NCBI GenBank assembly: GCA_947626075.1
Contig: CANQQW010000005.1
Coordinates: 1 to 46,559, forward strand
From: an uncultured Clostridia bacterium
GTDB lineage: Bacteria > Bacillota > Clostridia > UBA1381
Reading direction: 5' to 3'
DNA: 46,559 nucleotides
Position numbers and translations under genes: made by a program. Of the stretch, positions 31,459 through 40,861 are shown in pieces. The notes below the pieces were generated by a model, which saw only the letters and a program-made list of their open reading frames with translations, was not told where the DNA came from and searched no databases. The number at the start of each line of letters is the position of its first letter. The stretch's first letter is position 1.

Positions 31459-32406
31459 ATGGGTAAGCTTATAAGCATTATTGTTCCCTGCTATAACGAG
31501 GCGACCGCCCTGCCGTATTTTTACGCCGAGATAACAAACCAGTCCGACATAATGAAAAACAAATACGGCGTTGATTTCGAGTACGTGTTTATAAACGACG
31601 GTTCAAGGGACAATACTCTTTCCGTGATAAAGGAGTACGCCGCGAAGGACGCGCGTGTCAAATACGTTTCTTTCTCGCGCAACTTCGGCAAGGAGGCGGC
31701 AATATACGCGGGACTTAAATACAGCGCGGGCGATTACGTGTCCGTAATGGACGCGGATTTGCAGGATCCGCCTTCCATGCTTTGCGAAATGTACGAAAGC
31801 GTGACGGAAGGCGGCTTTGACTGCGCCGCCGCAAGACGCGTCACGCGCAGCGGCGAACCGCCGATACGCTCGTTTTTCGCGCGGCTTTTCTACGGGCTTA
31901 TAAATAAGATTTCCAACGCCGACATAGCGGACGGAGCACGCGACTACCGTCTTATGACAAGGCAAGTGGCTGACGCCATACTTGAAATGGGCGAATATAA
32001 CCGCTTTTCAAAAGGTATTTTCGGCTGGGTGGGCTTTGACACGAAATGGATCGAGTTTGAGAATACGGAGCGCGTAGCGGGCGAAACGAAATGGTCGTTT
32101 TGGCGCTTGTTCCTTTACTCGCTCGACGGCATAACAGCTTTCTCCACCGCGCCTCTCGCCATAGCGTCCGTGCTGGGATTTATATTCTGTATGGTTTCGT
32201 TTATTATGATTGCCGTGATAATAATCAAGACGATTATTTGGGGCGATCCAGTCGCGGGTTATCCGTCGCTTGTGTGCATAATATTTTTCGTCGCGGGCGT
32301 TCAGACATTTTGTATCGGAATTTTAGGTCAGTACCTCGCGAAAACGTATCTCGAAACGAAAAACAGACCTATATATATCGTTAAAGAAAAAAATATCGGA
32401 GAGTGA
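31459..32406 (+). CDS. Family 2 glycosyltransferase, GtrB/DPM-like, membrane-anchored
   Basis: About 315 residues. The N-terminal GT-A domain starts ISIIVPCYNEATALP, has the metal-binding DADLQDPP near residue 98, and matches the family that transfers a sugar from a nucleotide to polyprenyl phosphate. Two C-terminal helices (about 232-258 and 270-293) anchor it. It follows ychF by 16 bases and precedes a PIG-V-like transferase by 6 bases, so it probably supplies a lipid-linked sugar to that enzyme for wall or surface glycans. The start is uncertain: GTG 31450, ATG 31453 or ATG 31459; the last has the best spacing from GGGTGA. Confidence 0.88.
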   Translation: MGKLISIIVPCYNEATALPYFYAEITNQSDIMKNKYGVDFEYVFINDGSRDNTLSVIKEYAAKDARVKYVSFSRNFGKEAAIYAGLKYSAGDYVSVMDADLQDPPSMLCEMYESVTEGGFDCAAARRVTRSGEPPIRSFFARLFYGLINKISNADIADGARDYRLMTRQVADAILEMGEYNRFSKGIFGWVGFDTKWIEFENTERVAGETKWSFWRLFLYSLDGITAFSTAPLAIASVLGFIFCMVSFIMIAVIIIKTIIWGDPVAGYPSLVCIIFFVAGVQTFCIGILGQYLAKTYLETKNRPIYIVKEKNIGE

Positions 32407-32412
32407 TTAAAT

Positions 32413-33705
32413 ATGATTTGGAGCGCCGTGGTTTCAATAATATTTTTCGCGGGCGCCGCGCTGTTTCTCGTGCGCCTTATAAGCGAAGCGGGCTTTACGC
32501 TTCCCCAAAACCGCGTGCTGTCGTTTGCGGCGGCGGACAAAGCGCGCGTCGGCGGTGAAAAGGCAGACGCGTCGGAGTGCGCGCGCGTTTTTCTTTTCGC
32601 GCTTATTTTTCGGGTGATCGTGTACCTGCTCGCATGGATAGCCGCAGCGATTTTCAGCGACGGAGCGAGCTTTCCCGACTACTTTGAAAAGTGGAACCTG
32701 TGGGACGCGCCGCATTACCTCGAAATCGCGCAAAACGGCTACGCGCATCACATTGAAAACGGACAGCACCTGTTTTTGGTGTTCTTCCCGCTATATCCGC
32801 TGCTTGTGAGAATAGTGTCCGTCATAGCCCGTAACTACGCCGTCTCCGCAATGATTACGTCAACTCTCTGCTACTGCGGCGGCTGCGCCGTGATGTACAA
32901 GCTGGCAGCGGAGGACTACAATAAAACAACGGCGCGCACAAGCGTGGTACTGCTGTCGGTTTCGCCGTTTGCGTTCTACTTCGGCGGTATAATGACCGAA
33001 AGCACGTTCTTCCTTGTGACGGTCGCGATGTTCCTCGCGATACGGCGGCACAATTGGCTTATAGCCGGTATTCTCGGCATATTGGCTTCGCTTACGCGCT
33101 CGGTGGGCGTGTTAATGGTTGTACCCGCCGCGGTAGAGTGGATTTGTTCCGAGCGTCCCGCCGCGCTTGTAAAGGAAAAAGGCGTAAAGGAGCTTTGGAA
33201 ACGGTTCGTCAAGCTGCTGCCCGTCGCGCTCACGCCGATAGGCACGCTTATATACCTGTATATAAACTACAAGGTCGAGGGCGACCCGTTTGCGTTTATG
33301 AAATATCAGAGCGAGCATTGGTCTATGAACCTACAGTTCTTCCCAAAAACGCTCACCATGCTTTTTGAACGCGGCTTTAGCCCCTCGGAGAATTTGACGT
33401 ACCGCGCAAGTATGTTTTTACCGGCGCTTTTTTGCTCGTCGTTCGCGGCTTTGGCGGTACTGTTCGGCGCGAGACGCTTACGGTCGATGTACAGCGCGTT
33501 TATGATAGTGTATTTTATGTTTAACGTCGCCGCGTCGTGGCCGCTCAGTCTGACGCGATATATGAGCTGTATGTTTCCCGCGTTTTGGCTTATCGCCTCG
33601 TTCACGGACGAGCATAAACAGCTTGAACTGCCCGTTGCGGTCATGAGCGCGATTTGCTTCGGAATATACCTGACAGGTTATATTACGGTTCACAGTATAA
33701 TGTAA
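32413..33705 (+). CDS. PIG-V-like multi-spanning membrane glycosyltransferase
   Basis: A 430-residue protein with about ten hydrophobic helices. The extracytoplasmic loop WNLWDAPHYLEIAQNGY and the following FFPLYPLLVR match the PIG-V (GT76-like, GT-C fold) mannosyltransferase family, where the Asp is thought to be catalytic. Such bacterial proteins use lipid-linked sugars on the outer face of the membrane. Ribosome site GGAGAG. Together with the preceding GtrB-like enzyme it forms a plausible two-step sugar transfer unit; the acceptor is unknown. Confidence 0.8.
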   Translation: MIWSAVVSIIFFAGAALFLVRLISEAGFTLPQNRVLSFAAADKARVGGEKADASECARVFLFALIFRVIVYLLAWIAAAIFSDGASFPDYFEKWNLWDAPHYLEIAQNGYAHHIENGQHLFLVFFPLYPLLVRIVSVIARNYAVSAMITSTLCYCGGCAVMYKLAAEDYNKTTARTSVVLLSVSPFAFYFGGIMTESTFFLVTVAMFLAIRRHNWLIAGILGILASLTRSVGVLMVVPAAVEWICSERPAALVKEKGVKELWKRFVKLLPVALTPIGTLIYLYINYKVEGDPFAFMKYQSEHWSMNLQFFPKTLTMLFERGFSPSENLTYRASMFLPALFCSSFAALAVLFGARRLRSMYSAFMIVYFMFNVAASWPLSLTRYMSCMFPAFWLIASFTDEHKQLELPVAVMSAICFGIYLTGYITVHSIM

Positions 33706-33708
33706 ATA

Positions 33709-33733
33709 AAAAAGCCCCTCGCGGGGCTTTTTA
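33709..33733. terminator. Bidirectional terminator between PIG-V-like gene and groL
   Basis: Stem GCCCC/GGGGC flanked by A and T runs on both strands. Confidence 0.9.
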
Positions 33734-33810
33734 TTTGATTTTTTCGCAAAACTTTTCGCATTTCGTGTTATGCGCCGCAACTGACTGCTCGCTTTGCTCG
33801 CGAAAATTGC

Positions 33811-35744
<1,934 letters not shown>

Positions 35745-35779
35745 TTATATTACCTCCTGATTTTGTTAAGACTTTTTTG

Positions 35780-35806
35780 TTAGCACTCATCGTCTTTGAG
35801 TGCTAA
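35780..35806. promoter_or_regulatory. CIRCE operator (HrcA binding site)
   Basis: Perfect inverted repeat TTAGCACTC-N9-GAGTGCTAA in the groESL leader. This is the HrcA repressor site, giving heat-shock control; hrcA itself is not in the window. Confidence 0.98.
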
Positions 35807-35813
35807 CAAGTAT

Positions 35814-35842
35814 AATTTACCACTCTTAACGGCGATTGTCAA
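35814..35842 (-). promoter_or_regulatory. Promoter of groES-groL
   Basis: Leftward: -35 TTGACA, 17 bases, -10 TAAATT. An overlapping TATACT at 35809-35814 is an alternative -10 with worse spacing. CIRCE lies just downstream. Confidence 0.65.
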
Positions 35843-35876
35843 TAGTTAAGGTAAATATTTCATAATTTGTTCATAA

Positions 35877-36242
35877 TTAGCTCACAAAATTCTCAAAAAG
35901 CTGCTGCGCTTCTTCAAGGCGCTCGAAACGTACTCCCTCGCGAAGCTCCGCTATATCCTGCGGCGGGAACACTCTCTCGCTTATTTTCTCGCTCGTTACC
36001 ACGCTTTTACTCTTACCTATACATTTATAGATTTTTAAAACCTCGTCCTCGATTATCACCTCGTACTCGGGCGCGGCGGTATTCTCCGTTTTTTCCTCGG
36101 TCCACGCCGGATACGCCGTCGCTTCGGGTACGAGCGCGTCACTCTCCGCTCCGCGCCGTCCGAGCGCGTAGCCTCCCGAGAAAAATAACGCTATAAGTAA
36201 TAGATATGATGAAATTATTAACGTATTCTTCAAAATTTTCAT
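35877..36242 (-). CDS. Membrane-anchored BofC-like protein
   Basis: A 121-residue protein with an N-terminal membrane helix or signal anchor (LIISSYLLLIALFFSGGYALG), a low-complexity linker, and a C-terminal domain (about 60-121) reading YEVIIEDEVLKIYKC to LEEAQQLFENFVS. That end resembles the C-terminal domain of BofC, a forespore protein that delays sigma-K activation in Bacillus. It would lie outside the cell membrane, or in the intermembrane space during sporulation. It is a single gene divergent from the penicillin-binding protein. Resemblance is modest; function is inferred. Confidence 0.6.
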   Translation of the reverse strand: MKILKNTLIISSYLLLIALFFSGGYALGRRGAESDALVPEATAYPAWTEEKTENTAAPEYEVIIEDEVLKIYKCIGKSKSVVTSEKISERVFPPQDIAELREGVRFERLEEAQQLFENFVS

Positions 36243-36326
36243 AATATTTCCTCCGTTTGTAATTTTTTATGATTATACCCGTTTTTACCTTTATTTATTC
36301 ACAATACCGCGCCGTAAAAATAAATG

Positions 36327-36355
36327 TTGCAAAATTTTCCGTTTTGCGATATAAT
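36327..36355 (+). promoter_or_regulatory. Promoter of the class A penicillin-binding protein gene
   Basis: -35 TTGCAA, 17 bases, -10 TATAAT; start codon 45 bases downstream behind an AGGAGG ribosome site. Confidence 0.75.
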
Positions 36356-36399
36356 TAGAGTGTATAACTATATCTAATGTATGGACAGGAGGGTATACT

Positions 36400-38982
36400 A
36401 TGCCGGATAATAATGATAAAAACAGACAAAATCCCGGATACACGTCAAACGACGACTTTGATTGGGATGAGTACGATATGATGACGTCCGGTTCGTCCAC
36501 CGTGCCGAGACGGCGCAGACAAGGCTCCGCTTCCGCGCGTTCTTCCTCACAGAGAAGCGCGCCGCGGCAAAGTACGCGTACGCGTCAGACGTCTCCCGCT
36601 CCGCCCCGGCGGCATTCCTCGCCGCCGAAGCGTAAACGCAAGAAGAAGCAGCTTACGGAAAAACAGCTTCGGTTCAGACGCCGTTTAAGGCTGACCCTGT
36701 TTACCGCTTTGTTCATATTTGTCATAATCGGCACAGGTATGACGGTCGGTATGTACGCCGCCGTATCGCGCGAGATAAAGGACATGAATATACAGTCGCT
36801 CGCGCTTAATTACTCGTCGTTTATATATTATGAGGACGAGGGCGGCAACGTTCAGGAGCTTGAGCAGATACAGGGCGAGGATAACCGTATATGGATAGAC
36901 TCCTCGCAAATCCCGCAGGTAATGAAGGACGCTATGGTTTCGATAGAGGATGAGCGTTTTTACAAGCACCACGGCGTTGATATAAAACGTACCACGGGCG
37001 CCACCGCCAAGTGGGTACTGGCGAAAATGGGTATAGGCTCGTCAAGCTACGGCGGCAGTACGATTACTCAGCAGGTTATAAAGAATATCACAAACGAGAC
37101 GGAAAACAAGCCGTCGCGTAAAATCAAGGAAATGATGCGCGCGATTGCGCTTGAAAAGCAGCTTACAAAGGACGAAATACTTACTATGTACCTCAACATA
37201 GTCTATTTCGCCAATAACTGCAACGGCGTGGAAGCCGCGGCGAACACCTACTTCAACAAGAGCGCGCTCGACCTCACTCTTCCCGAGGCGGCGTCAATAG
37301 CCGGCATCACTCAGTTCCCGTCGGAATTTGACCCGTTCACTCATCCCGACAAGAATATCGAGAAGAGGAACGTTGTGCTCGGCAAGATGCTGGAGCTCGG
37401 TTACATTACCGAAGACGAGTACGCACAAGCGGCTGCAAGCGACCTTGCCGTAAGCAACGCGCATAAGGAAAATCAGGGACGCGTAACCTCATACTTTGTG
37501 GACCAGGTTGTGACCGACGTAATAAACGACCTCGTGCGCCAGAAAGGATATTCGGAAGATTTCGCGACTCAGCAGGTATATAACGGCGGTCTTAAAATCT
37601 ATGCAACGATAGACCCCAATATACAATCCATAATGGAGGATATATTCACCAACACCGCGAACTTCCCCCGCACAGGCAGGGGCGCGCAGTCCGCGATGGT
37701 GGTGATAGACCCGTACACTGGCAAGGTGCGCGGACTTATCGGAGGTCTTGGCGAAAAGACGGATATACGCGGCTGGAACAGAGCTACGCAGTCAAAGCGT
37801 CAGCCCGGTTCGTCGATAAAACCGCTGTCTGTTTACTCGCCCGCCATAGACACGGGTAAAATAACGGAGGTAACCACCGTTACCGACGAGGAAATAACGA
37901 TCGGCAACGACAACTGGAAGCCCAAAAACTCATATTCAGGATTTTTGGGCGACATGACTATCAAGGAAGCCGTTGCGCGCTCGGCGAATATACCTGCGGT
38001 AAAGGTGCTCGACATGGTTGGAATATCCACCTCGTTCGGCTATTTGCAAAATAAATTCCAGCTTACCACGCTCGACGAAAAGGACAAAAACTACAGCTCC
38101 CTTGCTTTGGGCGGTCTTACGAACGGCGTTACGGTAGAGGAAATGGCTGCCGCGTACGGCACGTTTGTAAACAGCGGAAAGTATATCCCGCCGTACACCT
38201 ACACGCAGGTGCTCGACTCCACAGGTCAGGTCATACTTCAAAACGAGGCGGACTCGACTCAGGCAATCAGCGCGGCTTCGGCGTACATCATGTCAGATTT
38301 GCTTTCGGGCGTTGTAACGTCGCCATACGGCACGGGCAGAGGCGCAAAGCTAAGCTCCGGCATGCCGACATACGGCAAGACAGGTACCACGGACGACGAC
38401 TGCGACAAGTGGTTCGTCGGCTTTACCCCTTACTACGTCGGCGCTTGCTGGTACGGATTTGACACGCCCGCGTCCATATCCGCCGCGGGAGTTTCGGGCA
38501 ATCCTACCGTGACGGCATGGAACCTCGTAATGGAAAGAATACACAAATCGCTGAATATAAAAGAGCTTTCAAAGCCCTCAAACCTTGTTGAAGCTACCGT
38601 ATGCGACTACTCGGGTATGCTCGCGACCGAAACATGTCCCTCATCAAACGGATTTTTTGTAGAGGGTACGCAGCCCAAATCATACTGCACCGACGAATCC
38701 CATACGCACAGCAAGGCAACGCCCACTCCGTCGGCGTCGCCGTCAGCATCGCCTTCGGCGCCTCCAACCGCTCCTCCGACCGCGGCGCCGACCATGAGCG
38801 TACCCAATACCGTTCCCGGCGGAAGCAGCGGCACGTCCGGCACGGCGACGGGCGGCAATACGGACGTAAGTACCGGCGGCGCGCCTGAAACCGACACTGC
38901 GGGAAGCGTACCTGCGGATACGGGCGGAGCCGATAACGCCATAGCCGACGATTCCGGCGCGGAAGCAGGAGCCGAGGAATAA
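36400..38982 (+). CDS. Class A penicillin-binding protein (transglycosylase/transpeptidase)
   Basis: An 860-residue bifunctional peptidoglycan synthase. A cytoplasmic tail rich in Arg, Ser and Lys (1-95) leads to one membrane helix (about 98-121). The GT51 domain has EDERFYKHHGVD (about 183-194) and GGSTITQQ (218-225). The transpeptidase domain has the active Ser471 in SSIK, SAN near 528 and KTG at 660-662. Beyond about 765 the tail is Ser, Pro, Thr and Gly-rich with no fold, as in other Clostridial PBP1 proteins. It polymerises and crosslinks wall strands. Single-gene unit with strong promoter and terminator. Confidence 0.96.
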   Translation: MPDNNDKNRQNPGYTSNDDFDWDEYDMMTSGSSTVPRRRRQGSASARSSSQRSAPRQSTRTRQTSPAPPRRHSSPPKRKRKKKQLTEKQLRFRRRLRLTLFTALFIFVIIGTGMTVGMYAAVSREIKDMNIQSLALNYSSFIYYEDEGGNVQELEQIQGEDNRIWIDSSQIPQVMKDAMVSIEDERFYKHHGVDIKRTTGATAKWVLAKMGIGSSSYGGSTITQQVIKNITNETENKPSRKIKEMMRAIALEKQLTKDEILTMYLNIVYFANNCNGVEAAANTYFNKSALDLTLPEAASIAGITQFPSEFDPFTHPDKNIEKRNVVLGKMLELGYITEDEYAQAAASDLAVSNAHKENQGRVTSYFVDQVVTDVINDLVRQKGYSEDFATQQVYNGGLKIYATIDPNIQSIMEDIFTNTANFPRTGRGAQSAMVVIDPYTGKVRGLIGGLGEKTDIRGWNRATQSKRQPGSSIKPLSVYSPAIDTGKITEVTTVTDEEITIGNDNWKPKNSYSGFLGDMTIKEAVARSANIPAVKVLDMVGISTSFGYLQNKFQLTTLDEKDKNYSSLALGGLTNGVTVEEMAAAYGTFVNSGKYIPPYTYTQVLDSTGQVILQNEADSTQAISAASAYIMSDLLSGVVTSPYGTGRGAKLSSGMPTYGKTGTTDDDCDKWFVGFTPYYVGACWYGFDTPASISAAGVSGNPTVTAWNLVMERIHKSLNIKELSKPSNLVEATVCDYSGMLATETCPSSNGFFVEGTQPKSYCTDESHTHSKATPTPSASPSASPSAPPTAPPTAAPTMSVPNTVPGGSSGTSGTATGGNTDVSTGGAPETDTAGSVPADTGGADNAIADDSGAEAGAEE

Positions 38983-38992
38983 TTAAACACAC

Positions 38993-39029
38993 AAAAATCC
39001 ACCCGCTGAATAAAACGGGTGGATTTTTT
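38993..39029. terminator. Bidirectional terminator between the PBP and E1-like genes
   Basis: Thirteen-pair stem AAAAATCCACCCG/CGGGTGGATTTTT. Its right arm reaches into the stop codon of the E1-like gene. Confidence 0.93.
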
Positions 39030-39777
39030 ATATTTTCCCGCAGGCGGGACAGTCGGGCGCGGCGGGAACGCGTATTTTCCGAAACTCCTGTTCGAGCGCG
39101 TCATACGTAAGCAATTGTCCCGTAAGCAGCTTGCCCGCGCCTGTAAGGTACTTGATTGCCTCCATAGCCTGAAGGCTGCCTATAACGCCCGGCACGGCTC
39201 CGACCACGCCCGTTATACCCGACGGCAGCGCGGACTTCGGCGGCGGATTTTTGAACACGCACCTGTAACACGCGCCTTTTTTCGGCAAATACGTCATAAG
39301 CTGTCCCTTAAACGCGCTTATTCCCGCGTGTGTAAACGGCTTGCCTAAGGCGGTACACGCGTCGTTTATAAGAAATTTAGCGTCGAAATTATCGGTACAG
39401 TCGAGTACAAAATCGTAATCCCTTATTATATCGTAAATATTGTCCGCCGTAACAAAGACGCGGTACGTCCTTACGTTTACGCCGGGATTTATCCGCCCAA
39501 GCTTCTCCTTTGCGGACTCGACCTTTTCCCTGCCCGTGTCCCGCGTCGTATGAATAATCTGGCGCTGCAAATTTGACAAGGATACCTCGTCCGCGTCGGC
39601 TATACCTATCGTGCCTACTCCTGCCGCCGCGAGGTAGAGCGCGGCGGGAGAGCCGAGTCCTCCCGAGCCTATTATGAGCACACTCGACGTTAGCAGCTTT
39701 TTTTGCCCTTCCTCTCCTATCTCGTCAAGTATAATATGACGCGCATATCTTTCCTTTTGTTCGTTTGTAAGCTCCAT
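39028..39777 (-). CDS. E1-like adenylyltransferase (ThiF/MoeB/HesA family)
   Basis: A 249-residue enzyme that adenylates the C-terminal glycine of ubiquitin-like sulfur carriers. ATP motif GSGGLG at 37-42, SNLQRQ at 68-73, LDCTDNF near 125-131, and paired zinc cysteines C170/C173 and C243/C246. The Cys that ThiF and MoeB-type enzymes usually carry around the CxxxG-V-x-G-P region is absent (it reads SALPSGITGVVGAVPG), and there is no rhodanese domain. It follows a JAMM protease gene by 14 bases; together they resemble sulfur-carrier activation plus processing pairs. No carrier gene is adjacent. The ThiS half of the ThiS-ThiG fusion is the only carrier seen in this window. Confidence 0.9.
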   Translation of the reverse strand: MELTNEQKERYARHIILDEIGEEGQKKLLTSSVLIIGSGGLGSPAALYLAAAGVGTIGIADADEVSLSNLQRQIIHTTRDTGREKVESAKEKLGRINPGVNVRTYRVFVTADNIYDIIRDYDFVLDCTDNFDAKFLINDACTALGKPFTHAGISAFKGQLMTYLPKKGACYRCVFKNPPPKSALPSGITGVVGAVPGVIGSLQAMEAIKYLTGAGKLLTGQLLTYDALEQEFRKIRVPAAPDCPACGKI

Positions 39778-39791
39778 AAATTCCGCCTCCT

Positions 39792-40202
39792 TTATTCTTC
39801 CGTTACAATAGCTTCCTCAACCGCTTTTTCACCTTTTATGCGAAACGACTTCAAGACGGGCTTGTTTTTGGCAAGCGATACGATCATGTAGCTTGCGCCG
39901 TCGTCGTACGCGAGACGTATATCCTCCGCCGACGGTATGGGCGGCGACGCGGGATGCGAGTGGAAATTGCCGAGCGGTTCTATCCCCTTTTCGCGCATAT
40001 TTCTTACAGCGTCAAGCTGAGCCTTAACGTCTATCGAAAAATGCTCGCGGGAGCGGTCGCTGTTTTCAATCGGGTATATGTCCGTAACCACCTTGCCGCC
40101 GCATACGATTTTACCCCCTATAAGTCCGCATACCTCATACGGCGCGCCGTTTTCGGCGTGCTTTACTATCTCGCCGTAAAGACGCTTCGGTATTTTTATC
40201 AT
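39792..40202 (-). CDS. JAMM/MPN-domain zinc metalloprotease (M67, Mec-like)
   Basis: A 136-residue minimal JAMM protein. The complete motif is present: Glu23 in PYEVCGLIGG, His81 and His83 in NFHSHP, Ser91 and Asp94 in PSAEDI. Bacterial members such as Mec and QbsD cut residues after the Gly-Gly of sulfur carriers, creating the active C-terminus. It is first in an operon with the E1-like gene, behind a promoter with a long inverted repeat. A likely substrate in this genome would be a carrier with a C-terminal extension, such as the ThiS-ThiG fusion. Substrate assignment is inference. Confidence 0.92.
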   Translation of the reverse strand: MIKIPKRLYGEIVKHAENGAPYEVCGLIGGKIVCGGKVVTDIYPIENSDRSREHFSIDVKAQLDAVRNMREKGIEPLGNFHSHPASPPIPSAEDIRLAYDDGASYMIVSLAKNKPVLKSFRIKGEKAVEEAIVTEE

Positions 40203-40232
40203 ACGCGCACCTCCCGCCGTAATCTTAAAATG

Positions 40233-40261
40233 AGCATAACACTTTTAAGTAAGTTTGTCAA
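40233..40261 (-). promoter_or_regulatory. Promoter of the JAMM / E1-like operon
   Basis: Leftward: -35 TTGACA, 17 bases, -10 TATGCT. The spacer is occupied by one arm of the inverted repeat at 40242-40281. Confidence 0.75.
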
Positions 40262-40281
40262 TAAAAGGACTTACTTAAAAG
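40242..40281. promoter_or_regulatory. 13-bp inverted repeat over the JAMM / E1 promoter (candidate operator)
   Basis: CTTTTAAGTAAGT (40242-40254) and ACTTACTTAAAAG (40269-40281) are perfect inverted copies 14 bases apart. One arm covers the -35/-10 spacer, the other lies just upstream of the -35, so a dimeric regulator could occlude the promoter. The DtxR-family gene directly upstream is a candidate regulator, but this is not proven. Confidence 0.55.
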
Positions 40282-40303
40282 ACCGCCCCCTTTCGGAGCG
40301 GTC
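40277..40303 (-). terminator. Terminator of the DtxR-family gene
   Basis: Stem GACCGC/GCGGTC with inner pairs, followed on the minus strand by TTTTAAG. It starts 8 bases after the stop codon. Confidence 0.75.
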
Positions 40304-40310
40304 CCGACCG

Positions 40311-40697
40311 TTACTTTTCCATATATTTTTTCATTCTTTCCACCGTGTTTTGGCTGATATTATGCTCGATACCGCAAGCCTCCCTTTCCGCCTCCGTCTC
40401 TCCGAGACGCAGTACGTTCACAAGAAATTTTTTAATCATACAGTGCCGCGTATATACGCTTTCGCCCATCTCGCGTCCGCGCTCGGTGAGTATGATGTCG
40501 CCATACGGCTCATGTATGACAAGTCCCTGTTTCTTCAGCGTGTTCACAGCCCTGTTTACGCTCGGCTTTGAAATACCGAGACGCAGCGCTATATCGGTTA
40601 TTCTGACATTCGTCTTTGTTTTTGAAATCTCATAAACCGCCTCCAGATAATCCGCGAGCGCGTTTGATATGGATATATTGTCGCCGGTTACCATCAT
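40311..40697 (-). CDS. DtxR/MntR-family metal-dependent transcriptional regulator
   Basis: A 128-residue protein. The N-terminal winged helix reads ALADYLEAVYEIS and LGISKPSVNRAVNTLKKQGLV, and the dimerisation/metal region includes RHCMIKKFLVNVLRL and GIEHNIS with the His and Glu ligands usual in the family. It lacks the SH3 domain, so it is MntR-like in build. It probably senses Mn or Fe and represses uptake or related genes. GGAGG precedes the start at 40697. Its leader contains a terminator-like hairpin, and a candidate operator lies just past its terminator. Confidence 0.9.
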   Translation of the reverse strand: MMVTGDNISISNALADYLEAVYEISKTKTNVRITDIALRLGISKPSVNRAVNTLKKQGLVIHEPYGDIILTERGREMGESVYTRHCMIKKFLVNVLRLGETEAEREACGIEHNISQNTVERMKKYMEK

Positions 40698-40712
40698 CCG
40701 CCTTACCTCCGA

Positions 40713-40758
40713 TAAAAAAAATAAAGAGGGCGTAGGAGAAAGCTCCTAAACCCTCTTT
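40713..40758 (-). terminator. Terminator-like hairpin in the leader of the DtxR-family gene
   Basis: Stem AAAGAGGG/CCCTCTTT with an inner AGGAG/CTCCT stem, followed on the minus strand by ATTTTTTTTA and then the GGAGG ribosome site. It lies between the promoter at 40786-40814 and the start codon, so it may attenuate this gene; it also can end the ATPase transcript from the right. Confidence 0.75.
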
Positions 40759-40785
40759 GGTTCAAAATCAGTTTCACTGTGTATA

Positions 40786-40814
40786 ATTATAACCTATTTA
40801 AAAGAAATTTGCAA
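40786..40814 (-). promoter_or_regulatory. Promoter of the DtxR-family gene
   Basis: Leftward: -35 TTGCAA, 17 bases, -10 TATAAT. The start would be near 40779, upstream of the hairpin at 40713-40758. Confidence 0.7.
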
Positions 40815-40861
40815 TAGGTAAAATCAAAAAATTTAATTTTTTCCGCCGCGCCGTAAGCGTG

